Assembly (NCBI GenBank): GCA_002469865.1
Contig: DKOD01000159.1
Span: 1,807 to 11,973, forward strand
Source of the DNA: Alphaproteobacteria bacterium UBA7371
Lineage (GTDB): Bacteria > Pseudomonadota > Alphaproteobacteria > UBA8317
Reading direction: 5' to 3'
Length of the DNA: 10,167 bases
The notes below the pieces were generated by a model. That model searched no databases. It was given only the letters and a program-made list of their open reading frames with translations, and was not told the DNA's origin. The translations under genes were made by a program, and so were the position numbers. The stretch's first letter is position 1; every line of letters starts with the position of its first letter. Of this stretch, positions 1 through 6,316 are shown piece by piece.

Positions 1-1167
1 TTAAGTGAATGGCTGCGCGCCAATGCCGAAGGTCAGCTTCCCAAGGTCGAAGGAATTCCATCCTTTGTGCGGCTTCCCACGGAGGCGGAATGGGAGTTTG
101 CTGTAAGGGGGGGCGCAAAAGTTAACAAAGCAAGTTTCGATGCAAGATTATTCCCCATGGATGGGGAGGTTGGGGAATATGCCTGGTACCAAGGGCCAGC
201 ATCATCAAAAGACAAATTGCGTCCCATAGGCAAAAGAAAACCCAACCCACTTGGTCTTCACGATGTCTATGGAAATGTGGAGGAGCTTATTTTGGAACCC
301 TACCATTTGAATGCATCAGGCCGCGCCCATGGGCAGGTTGGTGGGTTCATGACCAAGGGCGGCTCCATCCGCAGCGATGCCACTGAGTTGCGAAGTGGCA
401 TGAGGTCTGAATGGCCTTATTATAATGTTAATGCCGCTGAAGCCCTGCGCCAGGACACATTTGGGGTTCGTTTTGTGATGGCTTCCCACATCCTTGTGTC
501 AAGCAAAGCCACCGATGACATCCGCAATAGTTGGGCAAAACTCTCTGAAACCGACGGCGGTGCCTTGGATGACCCACTCAACACCCTCAACCAGATGCTT
601 GATGAAGAAAATGTTGGGCCTCGGAAAGCCGCCCTTGATGCGGTAAAAGCTCAGGTCCTTCAAGCGCGACAAGAGATTGAAGACAAGCAAATCGCCACGG
701 TGGAAAGTCAGATTTCCAATGGTGGGCTATTCACCTTTTTGATGGAAGATGCCCGTCGCGATTTGCAGCGCGACAGGGCGCGATTGTCCAAAATGGAAAA
801 AAAATTGGCCGACGAACGTTCCAAACTCAAAAATATGCCGGAAGCACAGCGTCTTGAATATGAAAAAGCCATCCAAAAAGTGGAAGCGACCCTTCAACCC
901 GTCTATGATCGAGAAAAATTGATTGCAGAAAAGCTGGAGCTCTTTTCTCAATCTTATGTCAATCTACTTCACTCTACCATTAAAGGCTCTACGCCCAAGA
1001 TGAGGATTATGGCGGGGGACCGCGTGGAACAGGAGCTACGAGAGAACGGAGATCAACTCTTTTTGAAACGAGTTCAATCATTCAGAGCGAACATCACCAG
1101 GTATGCCAACAACCCCCAGCTCACCGCTGATGATCTGATCAATAATGCAATACCCACCAAAAATTAA
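1..1167 (+). CDS. FGE-sulfatase (SUMF1-like) domain protein with C-terminal coiled coil, 5' truncated by window edge
   Basis: The reading frame is open from base 1 with no in-frame stop, so the true start lies left of the window; 388 residues are visible. Residues 1-160 match the C-terminal half of an FGE-sulfatase domain: RLPTEAEWEFAVRGG (24-38), a GLHDVYGNVEEL segment corresponding to the family's GLYDMxGNVWEW, KGGS (119-122), and FGVRFVM (154-160) at the usual domain end. True FGEs carry two copper-binding cysteines shortly after the GGS motif. Here that stretch reads GGSIRSDATELRSGMR, and no cysteine occurs anywhere in the visible protein, so I infer it does not make formylglycine. Residues about 190-300 are charged, heptad-like helix (for example RRDLQRDRARLSKMEKKLAD), an unusual extension. 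Non-catalytic members of this fold act as structural lipoproteins (GldJ/GldK) or in other enzymes (EgtB, PvdO). It leads an operon with two lipoproteins, 18 bp downstream. Domain call is firm; function is unknown. Confidence 0.85.
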   Translation, partial: LSEWLRANAEGQLPKVEGIPSFVRLPTEAEWEFAVRGGAKVNKASFDARLFPMDGEVGEYAWYQGPASSKDKLRPIGKRKPNPLGLHDVYGNVEELILEPYHLNASGRAHGQVGGFMTKGGSIRSDATELRSGMRSEWPYYNVNAAEALRQDTFGVRFVMASHILVSSKATDDIRNSWAKLSETDGGALDDPLNTLNQMLDEENVGPRKAALDAVKAQVLQARQEIEDKQIATVESQISNGGLFTFLMEDARRDLQRDRARLSKMEKKLADERSKLKNMPEAQRLEYEKAIQKVEATLQPVYDREKLIAEKLELFSQSYVNLLHSTIKGSTPKMRIMAGDRVEQELRENGDQLFLKRVQSFRANITRYANNPQLTADDLINNAIPTKN

Positions 1168-1185
1168 TTTTGAAGGATCCACAAC

Positions 1186-1926
1186 ATGATGAACGTAATT
1201 AAACTACCCCTTATTGCCAGTTTATGCATGACCATGACTGTTGCAGCATGCGGAAGCGGCGCGGCACCCGTAAGCACCGTCGGCCCCAATGGCCAAAAAC
1301 TAAGCCCTGCCCAAATTGCCTTGAGACAACAGGCTGCTGATTACGACAAGGTTGTGGAAGATTCGACCACAGGTGGCGTTGTACTTGGGGCCCTTGCCGG
1401 CGCTGCCTTGGGCGCATTGGTGTCAGGAGATGTCGAGGGGGCCGTGGTGGGCGGTGTTGCTGGTGGTGTTGCCGGCGGTGTGATTGGCAACCAATACGGG
1501 AATTACCTCGTGCGTAAGGACAACCAATTTAAATCCGACCAGGCCTCCCTTGACCAGGATATTAAAGCGGCAAGGGTGGAAGCTGAACGTTCCCAGAAAA
1601 ATGTCTCTATTGCCAAATCCATTCTCAATGAAAACCGTAGGGAGCTTGCCTCCTTGCGGCGCAAGGTGACCGCAGGTCAGGCGTCAAAAGTGGCGCTCAA
1701 CCAACGAATTGGAACGCTAAACCAAGACATCACCCTGGTGAACCAGATGATCAAAACGGGTAATGAGCGACTTGCAGCCCTTGAAAACAACACACAGCGT
1801 TACCGCGCGGCTGGCCGCAATATCACAGCTTTACGTGCTGTTGGTCAGCAGGAAGCTCAAAGAATTGCTGAATTGCAACGCATTGCTTCAGAGCTTGCCG
1901 CTGAAAAAAGTATTTATGAAAGTTGA
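1186..1926 (+). CDS. Glycine-zipper lipoprotein with C-terminal coiled coil
   Basis: This is a 246-residue predicted lipoprotein. A short signal peptide (MMNVIKLPLIASL...) ends in lipobox VAAC, with lipidated Cys22. Residue +2 is Gly, not Asp, which favours outer membrane sorting by the Lol rule known from enterobacteria. Residues about 62-105 form a glycine zipper (GGVVLGALAGAALGALVSG, then repeated GGVA units), a small-residue hairpin that can pack in a membrane or self-associate. Residues about 113-243 are polar and helical with heptad character, predicted coiled coil. The AAGGA at 1173-1177 gives a good ribosome binding site for the ATG at 1186; the next codon is also ATG, so either Met could be used. 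It lies 18 bp after the FGE-like gene and 3 bp before the next lipoprotein gene, so co-transcription is likely. Glycine-zipper lipoproteins are widespread but most have no assigned role, and I cannot assign one here. Confidence 0.85.
   Translation: MMNVIKLPLIASLCMTMTVAACGSGAAPVSTVGPNGQKLSPAQIALRQQAADYDKVVEDSTTGGVVLGALAGAALGALVSGDVEGAVVGGVAGGVAGGVIGNQYGNYLVRKDNQFKSDQASLDQDIKAARVEAERSQKNVSIAKSILNENRRELASLRRKVTAGQASKVALNQRIGTLNQDITLVNQMIKTGNERLAALENNTQRYRAAGRNITALRAVGQQEAQRIAELQRIASELAAEKSIYES
1450..1485 (+). repeat. Three imperfect 12-bp tandem units encoding GGV(A/A/I)
   Basis: The units GGCGGTGTTGCT, GGTGGTGTTGCC and GGCGGTGTGATT follow each other in frame and encode the core of the glycine zipper (GGVA, GGVA, GGVI). 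The first two units differ only at silent third positions. This looks like local duplication inside the gene, constrained by the protein repeat, rather than an independent DNA element. Confidence 0.6.
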
Positions 1927-1929
1927 GAC

Positions 1930-2454
1930 ATGAGAAACATGCGTCCATTATTTGTATCATCATTGCTGTTGTCTGGGTTAACCCTCGCGGGTTGCCAGAC
2001 AACATCATCACAAATTCAGGCTGACCCCTGCGCCGCGGCCAACGCACGCATCACGCTAGGAAATTTGGCACGAAACTCCGCTGGGGATGCCTATGGGAAA
2101 TGCTTGAATGAATTGCGGACGGAACTGGCATCGGCCAGATTTCGTGCGCGAGAACTGGAAATCCAAGCAACTGATTTGGAAGCTCAGTCCGCCTCTCTCA
2201 ACGGCGAACGCAAACAGGCGGCATTACGTCTTGCGAAGGTAAAGAAGCAACAAGCAGCACTTGCCTCGCGACTGGCGGCCTTGAAGGATGCCAAACAGAT
2301 AGACGAACAAAAGGCACAAAAGCTCATTGCCCAAGAAGAGCGTTTAAGCGGCAAAATTTCTGGCAACAACCAAGGTATAAGTGCCGGTGAAGAAAAGTCT
2401 GTGAGCTTGGAAATGCTTCAGCTTGAAGCAGAACTTGCTGCATCAGGCGTTTAA
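1930..2454 (+). CDS. Small coiled-coil lipoprotein
   Basis: This is a 174-residue predicted lipoprotein. The signal peptide (MRNMRPLFVSSLLLSG...) ends in lipobox LAGC with lipidated Cys22; residue +2 is Gln, consistent with outer membrane sorting. The mature part holds two more cysteines, Cys34 and Cys58, which could form a disulfide in the periplasm. Residues about 60-140 are Ala/Leu/Glu/Lys/Gln rich with heptad-like spacing (for example RELEIQATDLEAQSASL), a probable coiled coil. It starts 3 bp after the preceding stop codon, so translation is probably coupled. A second in-frame ATG at 1939 (Met4) would also keep a working signal peptide; the GAAAG at 1917-1921 suits the first ATG slightly better. 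It is the last gene before the terminator hairpin. I recognise no named family; the sequence class is that of anonymous alphaproteobacterial envelope lipoproteins. Confidence 0.8.
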   Translation: MRNMRPLFVSSLLLSGLTLAGCQTTSSQIQADPCAAANARITLGNLARNSAGDAYGKCLNELRTELASARFRARELEIQATDLEAQSASLNGERKQAALRLAKVKKQQAALASRLAALKDAKQIDEQKAQKLIAQEERLSGKISGNNQGISAGEEKSVSLEMLQLEAELAASGV

Positions 2455-2464
2455 GGACACCAGC

Positions 2465-2510
2465 AAGAAAAAGCCCGCCCCCTCTTAATGATGGGGCGGG
2501 GTTTGTTGTT
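2465..2510. terminator. Bidirectional rho-independent terminator between convergent operons
   Basis: CCCGCCCC (2474-2481) pairs perfectly with GGGGCGGG (2493-2500) around an 11-nt loop. On the plus strand the stem is followed by GTTTGTTGTT (2501-2510), an imperfect T tract. On the opposite strand the A-rich AAGAAAAAG at 2467-2473 and just upstream becomes a T tract, so the same stem can end the lipoprotein operon from the left and the cox operon from the right. It fills most of the 62-bp gap between the two stop codons (2454 and 2517). Confidence 0.85.
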
Positions 2511-2516
2511 GGCAGT

Positions 2517-3320
2517 TTATTGAATTGCCGACACGGCCCGCTTGGTCATGACCTTGATCAAATTGGCACGATAGGCTGCGGAACCATGAAGGTCCGACAT
2601 CAAACCATCAGCAGAAATAGCAACTGCATCCACTGCATCAGCATGGAAGTTGGCATTCAAAGCAGCTTCGAGCCCATGATGACGCATCACACCATCCTCG
2701 CTCGCACCGGTGATCGCTACCCGCACCCCATCTTCGTCATGGAACTGGGCCACAAACACACCGGTCATGGCATAGCGTGAAGCTGGGTTCGGGAACTTCA
2801 TATATTTGGCCCGGGCTGGGATCTTGAAATCAACCCGGGTGATGACCTCTCCTTCTTCCAGCGCCGTCATGAACAGGCCTGTGAAGAAATCTTCCGCCAT
2901 CAGCATGCGGCTGTTGGTATGGATGCGGGCATCGAGCGCCATGGCCGCTGACGGGTAGCAGGCTGAGGGGTCATTATTGGCAAGTGACCCGCCAATGGTG
3001 CCCCGGCGGCGCACCTGGGGATCACCAATCTGACCTGCCAATTCGGCCACCGCAGGAATATGGTGGTGCAAAATGTCGGATTGTTCGACATCCATATGCC
3101 TGGTGGTGGCACCCACGCAGACATGGTGGTTGTCATGGGTCACGCCCGATAGGCCATGAACATGCTTCAAATCCACCAATTGTGTTGGGGCCGCCAAGCG
3201 TTGCTTTAGTGTGGGGATCAGCGTTTGACCCCCAGACACAGGCTGAGCTTCTTCATGATTTTTCAGCAATGCCACCGCATCATCAAGATCTTTGGGTTTT
3301 ACATATTCAAATGCATACAT
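2517..3320 (-). CDS. coxM: FAD-binding medium subunit of a form II CoxSLM-type molybdenum hydroxylase
   Basis: A 267-residue flavoprotein subunit of the xanthine oxidase/CO dehydrogenase family, slightly shorter than the roughly 290 residues of characterised CoxM. It would accept electrons from the 2Fe-2S subunit and pass them to a respiratory acceptor. The N-terminus (MYAFEYVKPKDLDDAVALL) is typical. The two FAD pyrophosphate-binding motifs are present: SGGQT (29-33) and TIGGSLANNDP (108-118). The CO dehydrogenase flavoprotein C-terminal domain follows, including RYAMTGVFVAQF near residue 183. The start at 3320 is supported by AAGGGAT eight bases upstream, which overlaps the coxL stop codon. 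It is the third and last gene of the coxS-coxL-coxM unit; only 13 bp separate it from coxL. Subunit identity is firm, but the substrate of the complex is not known. Confidence 0.92.
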   Translation of the reverse strand: MYAFEYVKPKDLDDAVALLKNHEEAQPVSGGQTLIPTLKQRLAAPTQLVDLKHVHGLSGVTHDNHHVCVGATTRHMDVEQSDILHHHIPAVAELAGQIGDPQVRRRGTIGGSLANNDPSACYPSAAMALDARIHTNSRMLMAEDFFTGLFMTALEEGEVITRVDFKIPARAKYMKFPNPASRYAMTGVFVAQFHDEDGVRVAITGASEDGVMRHHGLEAALNANFHADAVDAVAISADGLMSDLHGSAAYRANLIKVMTKRAVSAIQ

Positions 3321-3328
3321 CTTCGTTG

Positions 3329-3335
3329 ATCCCTT
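3329..3335 (-). promoter_or_regulatory. coxM ribosome binding site overlapping the coxL stop codon
   Basis: Read on the minus strand, the coxL stop TAA (3336-3334) shares its AA with AAGGGAT, eight bases before the coxM ATG. A ribosome finishing coxL would sit on this site, so translational coupling of the two subunits is likely. Confidence 0.65.
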
Positions 3336-5721
3336 ATTCTGCAGCTATTTTGCTGTTGGAGAGGTTGATGGCATTCCAGACTTTTTCCGCAGTCAGCGGC
3401 ATGTCCAGATGGGCAATGTGGTGGTCCTTGAGGGCATCAAGAACAGCATTCACAAAGGCAGGTGGGGAGCCAATGGCTCCAGCCTCACCACATCCCTTCA
3501 CGCCCAATGGGTTGTGGGTGCAGGCTGTGACACAAGTTTCCACGTCAAAATCCGGAAAATCAGCGGCCCGTGGCATGGCATAATCCATATAAGATGCCGT
3601 GAGAAGCTGGCCGGATTCATCATAGACCGCCTGCTCAAGCATGGCTTGCCCCAAACCTTGGGCCAAGCCGCCATGGACCTGACCTTCCACAATCATGGGG
3701 TTTACGATTTCGCCAAAGTCATCGGCAGCCCAGAACCCAAGAATTTGAGAAACGCCCGTGTCGGGGTCAACTTCCACCTCACAGAGGTAAGAACCCGCTG
3801 GGAAGGTAAAGTTCTTGGGGTCATAAAAGGCAGTTTCTTCAAGGCCTGGCTCCAGATCCTCTAATGGGTATTGGTGGGGCACATAGGCAGCCAATGCGAC
3901 TTCGCCAAAGGCTTTGGCCTTGTCGGTACCTTGGGCCTTAAAGGCACCATCTTCAAAGACAATGTCATCCTCAGACACTTCCAAAAGGTGGGCGGCAATC
4001 TTTTTGCCCTTGGCCACGATTTTGTCCACGGCATTTACGATGGCGGTGCCACCCACAGCCAAGGAACGGGACCCATAGGTGCCCATGCCAAAGGGAACAC
4101 GGTCGGTATCACCATGGACGATTTCAACAGAATTATAATCGATGCCAAGGCGGCTGGCGACAACCTGGGCAAAGGTTGTTTCATGACCTTGGCCGTGGGA
4201 ATGGGAACCAGTGAACACCGAGATCGAGCCTGTTGGGTTCACACGCACGGTCGCAGCCTCATAAAGGCCAGCCCGGGCACCCAGTGTCCCCACCAGTGAT
4301 GATGGGGCAATGCCACAAGCCTCAATATAGCATGACAGGCCCAAGCCACGGAGCTTACCACGGCTTGCCGATTCCGCGCGGCGCTTATCGAAATTGGCAT
4401 AATCAGCCATTTCCAGCACCTTATCCAACGTGGCGTCATAATCACCGGTGTCATAAACCAATGCCACCGGGGTCTGATAGGGAAATTGGTCCGGCTTAAT
4501 GAAATTCCGACGACGAATTTCCACCTGGTCCATGTTCATTTCTAAAGCGGCTTTGTTGATCATCCGCTCCAACAAATAGGTGGCCTCGGGACGACCGGCA
4601 CCGCGATAAGCATCCACCGGTGTGGTGTTGGTAAACACCGCACGCACCCGACAATGAATGGCTGGGGTGGTGTATTGGCCTGCAAGCAAGGTGGCATGCA
4701 GCCAGGTGGGAATGCACGGCGCAAAGGTGGAAAGATAAGCGCCCATATTGGCCAGGGTGTCAAAGCGCATGGCTAAGAATTTGCCATGCTCATCCATGGC
4801 CACTTCGGCATGGGAACGATGATCTCGGCCGTGGGCATCGGTCGTGAAGGCTTCCGTTCGGTCAGCAGTCCATTTGACCGGGCGACGCAACTGAGCAGAT
4901 GCCCAGGTCACAAAAGCTTCTTCCGCATAGTGATAGATCTTTGATCCAAAACCACCACCCACATCCGGGGCAAACACCCGCAAACGATGTTCTGGAATAT
5001 TGAGCACAAAAGCACCCATCAAAAGCCTAATCACATGGGGATTCTGGGAGGTTGTATAGAGCGTGTAACGCTCTGTGGAATCATCATATTCCCCAATGGC
5101 GCAGCGGGGCTCCATGGCATTGGGCACCAGGCGGTTGTTCACCAGATCAATCTTGGTGACATGGTGGGCCTGGGCGAAGGCGGCTTCGGTGGCTTCGCCA
5201 TCGCCAAATTCCCAATCATAACAAACATTATCCGAGGCTTCTTCATGAACCTGGGCCGCGTTCCCGTTGATTGCGGCATGCATATCCACCACCGCAGGCA
5301 GCTCTTCTATGTTCAATATAATGGCCTCGGCTGCATTCTTGGCTTGTTCGGCGGTTTCGGCCACCACTGCAGCGATTGGATCGCCCACATGGCGCACCTT
5401 ACCATCCGCCAGAATGGGGTGGGCCGGCTCTTTCATGGGCTCACCATGACGGTCGGTAATTTGCCAACCACACGGAATACCGCCAAGGCCAGCTGCCTTA
5501 ATATCCTCACCGGTAAAAATGCGCACCACACCTTCCATGGCTTTCGCTTCGCTGCAATCGATAGAGCGCACAACACCATGGGCCACTTGGGACCTTAAGA
5601 ACACCACATGGCTCTGGCCTGTGCGGTTCATGTCATCGGTATAATTGCCTTTGCCCCGCAGAAAGCGAACATCTTCACGGCGCTTTGTTGCGGTGCCAAT
5701 TCCCCCTTGAATGGTCATCAT
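3334..5721 (-). CDS. coxL: Molybdopterin-binding large subunit, form II CoxL-like (xanthine oxidase family)
   Basis: A 795-residue catalytic subunit that binds molybdopterin cytosine dinucleotide in this family. Visible motifs in order: GGGFGSK (255-261), a cofactor-contact loop; AYRGAGR (371-377), the active-site loop; HGQGHETTFAQ (509-519); and GCGEAG with the catalytic-base glutamate at Glu746. Characterised aerobic CO dehydrogenases (form I) have AYXCSFR in the active-site loop, where the Cys ligates copper of the Mo-S-Cu centre. Here that position is Gly374, the form II signature, so I infer no Mo-Cu centre and probably no physiological CO oxidation. Automated labels of 'carbon-monoxide dehydrogenase' should be read with caution. 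Form II members are suspected to hydroxylate other small or aromatic compounds, but this protein's substrate is unknown. Tandem ATGs at 5721 and 5718 are both possible starts; ribosome binding site spacing favours the second. Gene order S-L-M matches form II operons. Confidence 0.93.
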   Translation of the reverse strand: MMTIQGGIGTATKRREDVRFLRGKGNYTDDMNRTGQSHVVFLRSQVAHGVVRSIDCSEAKAMEGVVRIFTGEDIKAAGLGGIPCGWQITDRHGEPMKEPAHPILADGKVRHVGDPIAAVVAETAEQAKNAAEAIILNIEELPAVVDMHAAINGNAAQVHEEASDNVCYDWEFGDGEATEAAFAQAHHVTKIDLVNNRLVPNAMEPRCAIGEYDDSTERYTLYTTSQNPHVIRLLMGAFVLNIPEHRLRVFAPDVGGGFGSKIYHYAEEAFVTWASAQLRRPVKWTADRTEAFTTDAHGRDHRSHAEVAMDEHGKFLAMRFDTLANMGAYLSTFAPCIPTWLHATLLAGQYTTPAIHCRVRAVFTNTTPVDAYRGAGRPEATYLLERMINKAALEMNMDQVEIRRRNFIKPDQFPYQTPVALVYDTGDYDATLDKVLEMADYANFDKRRAESASRGKLRGLGLSCYIEACGIAPSSLVGTLGARAGLYEAATVRVNPTGSISVFTGSHSHGQGHETTFAQVVASRLGIDYNSVEIVHGDTDRVPFGMGTYGSRSLAVGGTAIVNAVDKIVAKGKKIAAHLLEVSEDDIVFEDGAFKAQGTDKAKAFGEVALAAYVPHQYPLEDLEPGLEETAFYDPKNFTFPAGSYLCEVEVDPDTGVSQILGFWAADDFGEIVNPMIVEGQVHGGLAQGLGQAMLEQAVYDESGQLLTASYMDYAMPRAADFPDFDVETCVTACTHNPLGVKGCGEAGAIGSPPAFVNAVLDALKDHHIAHLDMPLTAEKVWNAINLSNSKIAAE

Positions 5722-5725
5722 TGAT

Positions 5726-5731
5726 CTCCCT
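5726..5731 (-). promoter_or_regulatory. coxL ribosome binding site, bears on the choice between two start codons
   Basis: On the minus strand AGGGAG is followed by ATCA and then ATGATG. The gap is 4 bases to the first ATG (5721) and 7 to the second (5718). Seven is closer to the usual optimum, so the protein may begin at Met2. The difference is one residue and has no effect on function. Confidence 0.55.
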
Positions 5732-5764
5732 GTATATGGTTTGTTTTGTTGTTTGTTTTTGTGG

Positions 5765-6235
5765 TTAACCGCGCATCTCTGCAGCGGCTGATTGGATTGC
5801 CTTCACAATATTGTGGTAGCCCGTGCAACGGCAGATATTGCCCTCAAGCCATTCGCGAACTTCATGATCAGTGGGGTTTTTGTTGGTTTTGAGAAGATCA
5901 GCCGCGCTCATCACCATGCCCGGTGTGCAATAGCCACATTGAAGCCCATGATGTTCCTGAAAAGCTTTTTGCAACACACCAAGGCTTCCATCAGCATCGG
6001 CCATGCCCTCAATGGTGGCAACTTCGGCACCATCAGCCTCCAGGGCAAGCATGGCGCAGGATTTGACTGAGTGACCATTCACATGGACCACGCAAGCCCC
6101 ACATTGGGAGGTGTCACAACCCACATGGGTGCCCGTCAACCGAGCCTCTGTGCGGAGAAAATCCACCAGAAGGGTGTTATCGGCGATTTCGGCGGTTTTC
6201 TGAACGCCATTAATGTTAATGGACACACTGGTCAT
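5765..6235 (-). CDS. coxS: 2Fe-2S small subunit of a form II CoxSLM-type molybdenum hydroxylase
   Basis: A 156-residue iron-sulfur subunit that carries electrons from the molybdenum site in CoxL to FAD in CoxM. All eight cluster ligands are present. The N-terminal plant-ferredoxin-like domain has Cys40, Cys45, Cys48 and Cys60 (HVGCDTSQCGACVVHVNG). The C-terminal helical domain has Cys100 and Cys103 (QCGYCTPGMVMSA) and Cys135 and Cys137 (NICRCTGYHNI). Length and motif spacing are normal for the family. It is the promoter-proximal gene, reading away from tamA, with coxL 43 bp downstream. The ribosome binding site CAGGGAG lies 10 bases before the ATG at 6235, a slightly long but usable spacing. 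There is no sign of a Tat or Sec signal, so the complex should be cytoplasmic or loosely membrane-attached. Confidence 0.94.
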   Translation of the reverse strand: MTSVSININGVQKTAEIADNTLLVDFLRTEARLTGTHVGCDTSQCGACVVHVNGHSVKSCAMLALEADGAEVATIEGMADADGSLGVLQKAFQEHHGLQCGYCTPGMVMSAADLLKTNKNPTDHEVREWLEGNICRCTGYHNIVKAIQSAAAEMRG

Positions 6236-6316
6236 GAAACTAAAACTCCCTGAATTTTGTTTGTTGTTTAATATTTATGTTTAGACCTCTAAGAAAGCAA
6301 AGGCGATCAAAAAATC
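6236..6316. promoter_or_regulatory. Divergent coxS/tamA intergenic control region
   Basis: These 81 bp separate two divergent operons and must contain at least the cox promoter and probably the tam promoter, so the two sets of sites overlap. The segment is visibly AT-rich (TTGTTTGTTGTTTAATATTT around 6258-6277). For tamA the best match I can find is TTGTTT (6264-6269), an 18-base gap and TCTAAG (6288-6293), which is poor. AAAGG at 6299-6303 lies 13 bases before the tamA ATG, a weak ribosome binding site. No clear inverted-repeat operator is seen. Confidence 0.45.
6272..6300 (-). promoter_or_regulatory. Weak candidate sigma-70-type promoter for the cox operon
   Basis: On the minus strand TTGCTT (6300-6295) is followed after exactly 17 bases by TAAATA (6277-6272). 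The -35 keeps the TTG core and the -10 is only a half match, so this is a candidate chosen by spacing and position. Transcription would begin about 30 bases before the coxS ATG. The -35 would lie over the tamA leader, so the two promoters could interfere. Confidence 0.25.

Noticed and set aside
340..480. Possible variable region of a diversity-generating retroelement in the FGE-like domain, since such target proteins often use this fold.
   Set aside because: Variable regions normally sit at the extreme C-terminus, while this protein continues for about 225 residues beyond the domain. No template repeat or reverse transcriptase is present in the window.
2984..3583. Long plus-strand open frames (2984-3583, 3292-3864, 4987-5598) across the cox operon.
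   Set aside because: They lie antisense to coxM and coxL, whose motifs are unambiguous. Their translations are rich in His, Trp and Gly with no family motif, as expected for shadow frames.
3334..5721. CoxL as a true Mo-Cu carbon monoxide dehydrogenase.
   Set aside because: The copper-ligating cysteine is replaced by glycine (AYRGAGR) and the gene order is S-L-M, both form II traits.
5763..5770. GGTTAACC palindrome at the end of coxS.
   Set aside because: It is only 8 bp, overlaps the coxS stop codon and has no partner site; chance explains it.
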